DNA of 11,471 bases from JBNJEM01 sp051745935. Its GTDB lineage: Bacteria > Planctomycetota > Planctomycetia > Pirellulales > Pirellulaceae. The stretch lies in contig JBNJEM010000199.1 of NCBI GenBank assembly GCA_051745935.1, positions 1-11,471 of the forward strand. Direction: 5' to 3'. Position 1 is the first letter of the stretch. Each line of letters starts with the position of its first letter. Below the pieces are notes generated by a model. It was not told the DNA's origin. It saw only the letters and a program-made list of their open reading frames with translations, and searched no databases. This document shows positions 5,753 through 11,471 of the stretch, in pieces. The translations under genes were made by a program, and so were the position numbers.

Positions 5753-6670
5753 TCAAGATTCCTCCGCGTGCGGGGATAGCTCGGAGGGAAGCCACAGCCA
5801 GATGATCCCGATCAAAAGGCGGCCGATAACCATACTGCTTGACCAAATCAGACTGACGGCCAGCAACACCGCTTGGTTCTCCGGATTGAGCAGTAGGATC
5901 AAAGCCGTTTCTCGGGTGCCGATGCCGGAAACGCTGGGCAGGGCATCGGCGAGCAACACGAGGGGGAGCGTGCTGATCACCACGAAGGCGTTGACTGGAA
6001 TCCCACACAGTGCCAAGGCCACGCCGCCGTAGGTGATGAGAATGGCGAAGTAAACGAAGCGTTGCCCGACCAATCTCGACGACCTCCACCAACTCCAATC
6101 GATCAGCCAAGCTCCCCACCGCGTTGCCTGGAGACGCCGGCGTTTTCGGCGAGGCAACAGTGAAAAGAGAACGGCCACGGCGATCAAGCCGACGAGTCCG
6201 ACAGCGGAGACCACCATTATCACCTCCACCTGCTGGGGCCGGTCTTGCACGAGTACGGCTCCAAGCAGTCCCACCGACAAGAGGATGGCCAGGTCGTGAT
6301 AGGCCAACACCACGCTCCGCGACACGGTGCTTAAGAGGCTTATCTTCTGCATTCGCGAAACGTTCCAAGCGACCACGCCCTGTCCCAGTTCATAGTTAAA
6401 GGCACCCAGCAGATAGGACATACCCCGGACAGCGAGCATGCGGCGGTAGGACATCACATGGGCTTCGGTGGCGAAGACGGTTTGGAGGCAAACCGTATCC
6501 CAAACGTAGAGGGCCAGAACCAGGCCGGCGCTGAGCGCCAGAATCTCCGCTTGCGGCAGTCCGGACAATTCTTCGATCAATGCGTCCGGAGGAACCAGAT
6601 ACAGAAGCCAGGCGATCAAGCCGGCGCTCACGGCCACGGGTGGAATGTGTTGCAACAATCGCTTCATCAT
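5753..6670 (-). CDS. Second UPF0104/COG0392 (LPG synthase TM-region) family membrane protein
   Basis: A 305-residue polytopic membrane protein. Hydrophobic segments lie near 10-28, 42-64, 78-100, 118-140, 147-172, 205-224, 227-246 and 266-295. Family signatures are YLLGAFNYELGQGVVAW (86-102, the counterpart of the GG.D..K block but more divergent) and ADALPSVSGIGTRETALIL (241-259). A basic loop PRRKRRRL (173-180) marks a cytoplasmic side. The start is ATG at 6668-6670, with a second ATG directly after. The ATGA overlap with the stop of the upstream asparagine synthetase-like gene points to translational coupling and a shared function. It is the last gene of the operon, followed by a hairpin at 5711-5747. 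Family members move or bind lipid or polyprenol-linked substrates; the substrate here is unknown. It shares little sequence with the family member at 169-1269, so the two are not a recent duplication. Confidence 0.82.
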   Translation of the reverse strand: MMKRLLQHIPPVAVSAGLIAWLLYLVPPDALIEELSGLPQAEILALSAGLVLALYVWDTVCLQTVFATEAHVMSYRRMLAVRGMSYLLGAFNYELGQGVVAWNVSRMQKISLLSTVSRSVVLAYHDLAILLSVGLLGAVLVQDRPQQVEVIMVVSAVGLVGLIAVAVLFSLLPRRKRRRLQATRWGAWLIDWSWWRSSRLVGQRFVYFAILITYGGVALALCGIPVNAFVVISTLPLVLLADALPSVSGIGTRETALILLLNPENQAVLLAVSLIWSSSMVIGRLLIGIIWLWLPSELSPHAEES

Positions 6671-8649
6671 TGACGGCTCGGGGCAAATGGCCCGGCGGGC
6701 GAAGGGAGGTTGGGTAAATCAACGAGGTTGGCAAGATACCAATGATGCCAAAGTTGCGTGGAAATCACGCCGACGAGGCCCATGGCAATAAACAACCGGG
6801 CAAAGCCATGGCGCATATGGGGAAGCCGCTCACGCCAGCGTCGAACCCCGTGGGGATCAAAATAGCCGGTGGTTCGCAACGACTCCTCGCTCAGAAGCTG
6901 CTCCACGAACCGAGGGGGCGTTGCTTGATGAAAGGCCTCGAGCGGTGAATGCAGCAACCGTTTCCGTCCACCAGTTAAACGCTCGGGAAGCCAGCGTTCA
7001 CACAGCTTGCGTTGTAGGTACTTGTCGTTCATCCCCCGCATCTTATATCTGGGCGGCAACGAGGCCAGAAACTTCACCACGCGCTCATCGAGAAAGGGAT
7101 AGCGGCCTTCCACCGAAGCGTGCATGGTCGCCCGATCGCCTCGGGCGTGACAATGCAGCCCGGCCAGGTGCACTCGGCTCCCGAGATAGAGCGACCGAGT
7201 CAGCGAGTCCCAGCCGCACAAATGATCCAACGGGAGTCCCAGGTCCTCGTACGGGGAATAGCCGGCAAGGGAGTCGCGCATCGCGCGGCTGAAGAAGCGA
7301 TACTGGGTCGTGGTCATCAAGTTGTAGGCCAGCAGCCAAGCGTTCGGCCCGCCACACGCCTCCTCGGCACGAACCACCGCCGAATACGGCAACTGGCGCG
7401 ACCCGTTGTGGCGAGCGTAGAGCCAGTACCCGAGGCGGTCCAATCGCGCGCCGGGCACGCAAGCGGCCCAACGGACCCGCTTGAAAATGCGGAACCACGG
7501 GTAACCGGCTTGCCATTCGTCGGCCCCTTCACCGGAAATCACGGCTTTGTAACCCGCCCCATGAGCCGCTTCGGCGAGACGAAAAAGTGCCGCTGCCGAG
7601 ACATCGACCACCGGGCTTTCGCACGAATAGACCAAGGGCGCGAACGCCCCGATCAAATCGGAACCGGTAAGCTTCACGACATTCGTCTCATGGCCAAGGT
7701 ATTCCGAGAGAAGCTCCGCGCCGGCGGACTCATCACGTTTTGGGTCGTCGATGTGAAAGGTCAGCGTGGGGGGCGTCCGCCCTTCGACATGGCGGGCCAT
7801 CGACAGCAAGAGACTGGAATCGAGACCGCCGCTGGAATACGCCGCCACTGGCGTCTCCGCCGCCAGGCGTCGCCGAACGCCGTCGAGCAGCAACTGCTCG
7901 TACCGGTCCGTGAGAGCCTGTTCATTCGCGCCAGCGGCCTCGTGGCCCCCTTGCGAAAAGTCCATTTGCCAGTAAACGCGGTGATCCAGCGTGGCCGTCT
8001 CCTCGCTCCTGCCCAGGCGAACGTCGATATATCGGCCGGGAATGATTGCCGAGACGCCTTGGAAACACGTCCTGGGGCCCGGCAAACCAAAAAAGGTGAA
8101 GACCTGAGAAATCCCCCTCACGTCGGCCCGGGCTTCCACCAGCCCCGAAGCAAGCAGGCCTTTGATTTCCGAGGCAAACAGGAGCCAGCCGTCGCTTTCG
8201 ACCCAATGCAACGGGCGGATGCCGAAACGGTCCCGGGCCAGCAGTAAGCGCCGCTGCCGGCCATCCCAGATAGCCACGGCGAATTGCCCCTGTATCGAAT
8301 CGAAAAACCCTTCCCCTTCCGTGGCCCACAAGGCGAGAACCAGTTCGTCGTCGAAACGGGTTTGCAAACGATGGCTACCAGATTCAAGTTTGGCGCGAAT
8401 GTTCTCCGCGTTGTACAGCGTTCCGTCCAGAGCCACGACGGCCTGATCCTCCCCGCTGCCCCTGACGTGGAGTTCCTCCGGCCGGTTGCCGAGCTGGAGT
8501 TGCCGACACGCGAAACCGATACCCGGCTGCTTCCATACGCTTTGGCCGTCCAGCCCCCGATGCCCCATGGCCTGAGCCATGTGCTCCAGACGGGTGGCGG
8601 AAACGGGGCGTCGGCCCCTCAGATCGACGATTCCTGCGATGCCGCTCAA
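6667..8649 (-). CDS. Asparagine synthetase-like enzyme lacking the N-terminal catalytic Cys
   Basis: A 660-residue AsnB-family protein. The glutaminase-fold domain is at 1-210 and the ATP-dependent synthetase domain at about 245-640. The synthetase side looks intact: pyrophosphatase loop AYSSGGLDSSLLL (270-282), ISGEGADEWQAGY (371-383) and GDRATMHASVEGRYPFLDE (504-522). The glutaminase side is degraded: the family begins Met-Cys-Gly-Ile, with Cys as the nucleophile after Met removal, but here it begins Met-Ser-Gly-Ile. The oxyanion NGE motif is DGT (75-77). Other scaffold motifs remain, such as GHRGLDG (29-35) and LLLARDRFGIRPLHW (135-149). The enzyme probably uses free ammonia or another amine, or forms a different amide. 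The start is TTG (8647-8649) with GAGG at 8657-8660. It lies 38 bases after the upstream synthase gene and overlaps the downstream membrane gene by 4. Confidence 0.88.
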   Translation of the reverse strand: MSGIAGIVDLRGRRPVSATRLEHMAQAMGHRGLDGQSVWKQPGIGFACRQLQLGNRPEELHVRGSGEDQAVVALDGTLYNAENIRAKLESGSHRLQTRFDDELVLALWATEGEGFFDSIQGQFAVAIWDGRQRRLLLARDRFGIRPLHWVESDGWLLFASEIKGLLASGLVEARADVRGISQVFTFFGLPGPRTCFQGVSAIIPGRYIDVRLGRSEETATLDHRVYWQMDFSQGGHEAAGANEQALTDRYEQLLLDGVRRRLAAETPVAAYSSGGLDSSLLLSMARHVEGRTPPTLTFHIDDPKRDESAGAELLSEYLGHETNVVKLTGSDLIGAFAPLVYSCESPVVDVSAAALFRLAEAAHGAGYKAVISGEGADEWQAGYPWFRIFKRVRWAACVPGARLDRLGYWLYARHNGSRQLPYSAVVRAEEACGGPNAWLLAYNLMTTTQYRFFSRAMRDSLAGYSPYEDLGLPLDHLCGWDSLTRSLYLGSRVHLAGLHCHARGDRATMHASVEGRYPFLDERVVKFLASLPPRYKMRGMNDKYLQRKLCERWLPERLTGGRKRLLHSPLEAFHQATPPRFVEQLLSEESLRTTGYFDPHGVRRWRERLPHMRHGFARLFIAMGLVGVISTQLWHHWYLANLVDLPNLPSPAGPFAPSRQ

Positions 8650-8656
8650 CCTAGCG

Positions 8657-8660
8657 CCTC
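8657..8660 (-). promoter_or_regulatory. Ribosome binding site for a TTG start
   Basis: GAGG on the minus strand, 7 bases before the TTG at 8647-8649. It supports this rare start codon. That matters because residue 2, encoded by AGC, is the Ser standing where the catalytic Cys should be. Confidence 0.6.
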
Positions 8661-8687
8661 GTAAAGGGTATTGACCGAGTCTCGAGT

Positions 8688-10001
8688 CTACTGTGTACTT
8701 CTTGTTTGCCGTTGACGTGGCAGATGACCGGTTTCGGCATCCTCCGATCCGGGCGAACTGCCCAATGCCAGCTCTTGGAGCTTGTTGCCAGGAAACACTT
8801 CGGCGAGCAGCGTTCGGAAATCCTGCTCCGTCTGATAACTCTTCCGAGCCGGCCCGCCTTTCAAATGCTCCACCACCAGACGCACCTGCGCCTCGTCAAG
8901 CGGGATGGCAAAGCGTTTGGCCAAGTGATGAACGGCACGGCGGCCACTGTGTTTTCCCAGCACCAACTCGATCGGTCCACCGCCCACTTCTTCTGGCGGA
9001 AACGGCAAGTAAGAACTCGGATCCTTCAATAGGCCGTCCTGATGCACGCCTGATTCGGTTACAAACAAGCCGTCCCCGACCACGGGCTTGTTCACCGCGG
9101 GCACGAAGCCGGTCAGACGCGACACGAGCCGACTCAGCGCCTTCAGCTTCGCCGGTTCCACGCCGCACTCAACACCATACTGATCGTGGTGGAGTTGGAG
9201 CGCGAGCACGAGTTCCTCCAGCGGCGTGTTACCCGCCCGCTCCCCGATCCCGTTGACCGTCCCTTGAACAATGTCAACTCCCTCTTCGACGCAAGCGAGC
9301 GCATTGGCGGTAGCCAACCCCAGGTCATTGTGAAAATGCACCGCCAGCAGCGCGTGCGCCATGTTCGGAACCGAGTCCTGGATCCGCTTAATCCGATCGG
9401 CGGCCTTCCGGGGCGTCAGTATGCCCACCGTGTCGGCGAACCCGATCGTGGTGGCTCCGGCCTCCACCGCCTCTCGATAAATCTCGTGCAGGTACTCCGG
9501 CTCCGCACGGCTGGCGTCTTCGGGACCAAATGTGACCAGTCGAAAATGTTGCTTGGCATAGTGAATCGCCTCGACGCTCATCCGCACGATTTCGGCTTTT
9601 GACTTGTTGTGTTTCCGCTCGCGATGAATGGGGCTGACGCCGATGAACAGGGTAACGCTCTTATGGTACGGCCGAGCCGCCTCGAACGCCTCGGCCACGC
9701 GATCGATGTCGGCGGCCAGGGTGCGGCAATGGGCCGCGATGATGGGCCCCTGTACCTCGCGCACGATTCGTCGAATGGCCTCGATCTCCTCGTCAGAAGC
9801 AGCGGGCGAACCGGCATCGATGGAGTGGATTCCCGCACCCGCCAGGGCTTTGGCCAGCGTCACCTTTTCGTCGGCAGTCAAACGGATTCCCGGCATCTGC
9901 TCGCCGTCGCGCAAGGTGGTATCCGAGAGGAAGACGTGTTGCTTGCGTTTGTGATGCCAGATGACTGTTTTTTCAAGCTGGCGCAATATGGAGCTAAGCA
10001 T
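8688..10001 (-). CDS. 2-Isopropylmalate/homocitrate/citramalate synthase family enzyme
   Basis: A 437-residue acyl-CoA condensing enzyme of the HMGL-like TIM-barrel family, acting in the cytoplasm on acetyl-CoA and a 2-oxo acid. Visible motifs are LSDTTLRDGEQMPG (25-38, with metal-binding Asp27 and catalytic Arg31), TFGPEDASRAEPEY (157-170), GFADTVGILTP (187-197), VHFHNDLGLATANALA (221-236, metal-binding His222 and His224) and GTVNGIGERAGNTPLEEL (247-264), then SGVHQDGLLKDPSSY (317-331) and LGKHSGRRAV (348-357). The roughly 110-residue leucine-binding C-terminal domain of LeuA is absent; residues past 405 look like a disordered tail. Size and the EDASR motif fit homocitrate-synthase/NifV-like or short LeuA-like enzymes, so the oxo-acid cannot be named. 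The start ATG has GGAG at 10009-10012. It is first in the operon, 76 nt downstream of repeat copy 3. Confidence 0.9.
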   Translation of the reverse strand: MLSSILRQLEKTVIWHHKRKQHVFLSDTTLRDGEQMPGIRLTADEKVTLAKALAGAGIHSIDAGSPAASDEEIEAIRRIVREVQGPIIAAHCRTLAADIDRVAEAFEAARPYHKSVTLFIGVSPIHRERKHNKSKAEIVRMSVEAIHYAKQHFRLVTFGPEDASRAEPEYLHEIYREAVEAGATTIGFADTVGILTPRKAADRIKRIQDSVPNMAHALLAVHFHNDLGLATANALACVEEGVDIVQGTVNGIGERAGNTPLEELVLALQLHHDQYGVECGVEPAKLKALSRLVSRLTGFVPAVNKPVVGDGLFVTESGVHQDGLLKDPSSYLPFPPEEVGGGPIELVLGKHSGRRAVHHLAKRFAIPLDEAQVRLVVEHLKGGPARKSYQTEQDFRTLLAEVFPGNKLQELALGSSPGSEDAETGHLPRQRQTRSTQ

Positions 10002-10008
10002 CGCGAAT

Positions 10009-10012
10009 CTCC
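10009..10012 (-). promoter_or_regulatory. Ribosome binding site of the synthase gene
   Basis: GGAG on the minus strand, 7 bases before the ATG at 9999-10001. It supports this start over an open-frame extension upstream into repeat copy 3. Confidence 0.65.
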
Positions 10013-10077
10013 GGTTTCCCTAACACTTTAGCCGTTCGACGTTGCGGACACGCCACGAAGGGTCGCGCGTATCTCCG

Positions 10078-10181
10078 TATACCGGTCGCGGATGACTTTG
10101 TCCGCCGCCAGTCCGACCAACGGGAGGACGGCTTGCGTCGGGCGGCTTTCCACCCGGAAAAATCCAACCGCCTGAAATATA
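10078..10181 (-). repeat. 104-nt dispersed structured repeat, copy 3
   Basis: On the minus strand this copy reads TATATTTCAGGCGG through to CCGGTATA. It has 8 differences from copy 1 and 10 from copy 2, without gaps. It gives the best folded form: H1 is GGCGG/CCGCC plus TTTTCC/GGAAAG closed by a GGGT loop, and H3 is GGTCG/CGACC plus CGGA/TCCG. Its downstream edge is 76 nt before the synthase start at 10001, similar to the 64 nt between copy 1 and the membrane-protein gene. Whether the operon promoter lies before, in or after the element cannot be decided; TATATT at its first bases would suit a -10 box placing the element in a 5' leader, but no -35 partner is clear. Confidence 0.88.
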
Positions 10182-10212
10182 ACGCGCGGGCCGCCGCCGG
10201 CTGAAAAAGTCC

Positions 10213-10389
10213 ATGACGATTCAACACCCTGGGCCAGCGGACTTTGGCCTTGCGGTCAAACGCATATTATACGTGGTCCGCGACAACGCGTCTGCTATTG
10301 TGTTCCAGATTTCCCATGGCAAAACAGATATCAGTGTCCGTCAGATTGTAGCCAATTGGCAACCAGGGACGTCGGCCTTTCGAGGCTGA
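10213..10389 (+). CDS. Possible small ORF, 58 residues, unknown
   Basis: An ATG at 10213 opens a 58-codon frame ending in TGA at 10387-10389. It includes RILYVVRDNASAIVFQISHG and a C-terminal IVANWQPGTSAFRG. It starts 31 bases beyond repeat copy 3, divergent from the operon. The residue mix is protein-like (alternating hydrophobic and charged), but I recognise no family, and there is no clear ribosome site before the ATG. It may be a small gene, the remnant of a longer one, or chance. Confidence 0.22.
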   Translation: MTIQHPGPADFGLAVKRILYVVRDNASAIVFQISHGKTDISVRQIVANWQPGTSAFRG

Positions 10390-10749
10390 CGCCGGTTGAC
10401 GGAGAATCTTGCCGGGCCTCGCCAGATTCACACCTGTTGGGCGAGAAAGCCTGACGTATCGCCAATGGCCTAAACACATCCATCGGTTTCCAAATGGCCC
10501 GGTGATCGGACCGGCCCCCTATCAGTATACGTTTGACCTGATTTCGGCACGCCTTTTGCGCGGCCCAGCGCCTGAGGCGATCCAGTTCTTATGTCGTGGG
10601 CGCGGCACGGGGTGGGCACGGCGTGAGGAAAGGCCTGAGGCGCGAATCAACTCCAGCTGATCGTCCCCCGCCCCCCCGGGCCACGGCGCCCCGCGCCGAC
10701 CTGACGCCGGAAACCGGCCGGGCCGCGACACAATGTCATCAACACCTGC

Positions 10750-10766
10750 CGGCTTGTCGTAAGCCG
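10750..10766. other. Perfect 6-bp hairpin in the gene-free region
   Basis: CGGCTT (10750-10755), five-base loop GTCGT, then AAGCCG (10761-10766). No T-run follows on either side, so a terminator role is not supported. It is noted as a local structure only. Confidence 0.35.
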
Positions 10767-11413
10767 CGTCCCGATCGCCACGCCCTTGATACCCTACTAT
10801 CCGGGCGGAAGTGGGAAAACCGTCCCATCCGGTCCCTTTGGAGGTGCATCGGAAAGGATACATGCAACGGCGCGCGATTTGCCAACGCGTTTCAACGGCT
10901 TATATTCGACACGGCCACAAATCACACAAAGATGGGCCCCTTTCCGGCCTGCCGGTAGGCTGGTGCGAACGACCGGGATCGGGTGCCTGATGACCGCCCT
11001 GCGAAATGCGTCACGGTTGTCCAACAGCGATATCATTTCGCAGGTGGGGTTTTGCAAGAAAGCGGGAACTCGGTTAAGATAGGGAAACTCGAAGTTCGAA
11101 GCAAAGTCGGTTGGGGCTGTGTTTCAACCGGTGTTAAGGGCCCCGAATGTGGGCAACCCAAATTCACCGTATAACGGGGCCGGGCTGCGACCCTTTGTCC
11201 CTCGGGTTTCCCGGGGGGCGTGGGGTGTGTTGCGTTTTGGACGTCGCGTTGACATGGAGAACTGTGCGGAATATATGCTCGCTCGGTGACTCACAGCCGG
11301 TAAGAAACCCCGGGGCCCGCTTCCGATAACTCCTTGGATGACGGGAAATCTGGATGGTTTTGTTATGGTTTCTAAAAACTCAAACTGTAAGCTTCGCGTC
11401 TCGACTAGCTGGT

Positions 11414-11426
11414 AAAGCCCGGCTTT
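11414..11426. terminator. Short terminator-like palindrome near the right edge
   Basis: AAAGCC-C-GGCTTT is a perfect 13-base palindrome that can fold into a 5-bp stem with a 3-base loop, with A and T runs at its ends in both directions. A TTTT follows a few bases later (11434-11437). It resembles a very small bidirectional terminator, but no gene is seen ending here. Confidence 0.25.
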
Positions 11427-11471
11427 CGGCGCCTTTTCGGCCATGACTGCACCCGTCACGGGTTCAAATTC

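Larger units (their letters stand above)
10390..11471. other. Long region without a recognisable gene
   Basis: Across 1,082 bases I see no open frame with a ribosome site or family resemblance; the longest (about 110-120 codons) overlap one another on both strands. Local structures present are the hairpin CGGCTT/AAGCCG (10750-10755 with 10761-10766), two CCTGAGGCG motifs near 10573 and 10636, a poly-C stretch near 10670, and the short palindrome AAAGCC-C-GGCTTT (11414-11426) near the right edge. The region could be decayed genes, a non-coding locus or a mobile-element scar; nothing in it decides between these. Confidence 0.55.

Noticed and set aside
5572..5805. 77-codon + strand frame downstream of repeat copy 2
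   Set aside because: It starts at TTG without a ribosome site, runs over the operon terminator and into the end of the membrane-protein gene on the other strand, and shows no family resemblance.
7120..8247. 375-codon + strand frame
   Set aside because: It is antisense to the asparagine synthetase-like gene, whose motifs run without a break through this interval.
1..10181. CRISPR array
   Set aside because: The 104-nt repeats are thousands of bases apart, and the 16-bp units are directly adjacent without spacers. Neither fits CRISPR architecture, and no cas gene is present.
11390..11471. Possible tRNA at the right edge (GGTTCAAATTC resembles a T-loop, and AGCTGGTAAAGC resembles a D-arm)
   Set aside because: The spacing between the two motifs does not fit a normal tRNA, no 7-base-loop anticodon stem of 5 bp could be drawn, and the T-stem closing position would be G-U. 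The acceptor 3' strand lies outside the window, so it cannot be supported.

Overview
The window reads like a chromosomal segment of a planctomycete-type bacterium. This assignment is an inference from the gene mix and style: GC-rich DNA, roomy intergenic gaps, TTG and GTG starts, a secreted parallel beta-helix protein, a DUF481 beta-barrel and a highly divergent sigma-like protein. No rRNA gene or other taxonomic marker is present to confirm it.

Layout. 1-104 holds the first copy of a 104-nt dispersed repeat, followed by a membrane protein gene of the lysylphosphatidylglycerol-synthase transmembrane (UPF0104/COG0392) family at 169-1269 (+). A 16-bp tandem array (1401-1511) fills the gap up to the stop codon of a secreted beta-helix protein gene at 1511-2398 (-). 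A 471-bp gap follows; it holds phased A-tracts, an 8-bp triplication and a short relic of a macro-domain gene. Next is a DUF481 outer-membrane barrel gene, 2870-3841 (-), divergent from a gene at 4163-5206 (+). The protein at 4163-5206 appears to fuse an HPF/RaiA-like ribosome-hibernation domain to an ECF-sigma-like region 2 plus region 4. After a 546-bp gap with the second repeat copy comes a minus-strand operon of three genes. In order of transcription these are an isopropylmalate/homocitrate synthase-family enzyme (8688-10001), an asparagine synthetase-like enzyme that lacks the N-terminal nucleophilic cysteine (6667-8649), and a second UPF0104 membrane protein (5753-6670, overlapping its upstream neighbour by 4 nt). 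The third repeat copy (10078-10181, minus) lies just upstream of this operon. From about 10390 to the end no credible gene is seen.

How the parts may work together. The operon pairs acyl-chain/keto-acid chemistry, ATP-dependent amide or amidation chemistry and a lipid- or polyprenol-type membrane protein. This suggests synthesis and membrane handling of a modified lipid or cell-surface molecule, but that is inference.

The most unusual signals are two. One is the 104-nt repeat: three ungapped copies, 87-92% identical pairwise, whose differences fit a three-hairpin fold including one compensatory base-pair change. The other is the HPF-like/sigma-like fusion gene.
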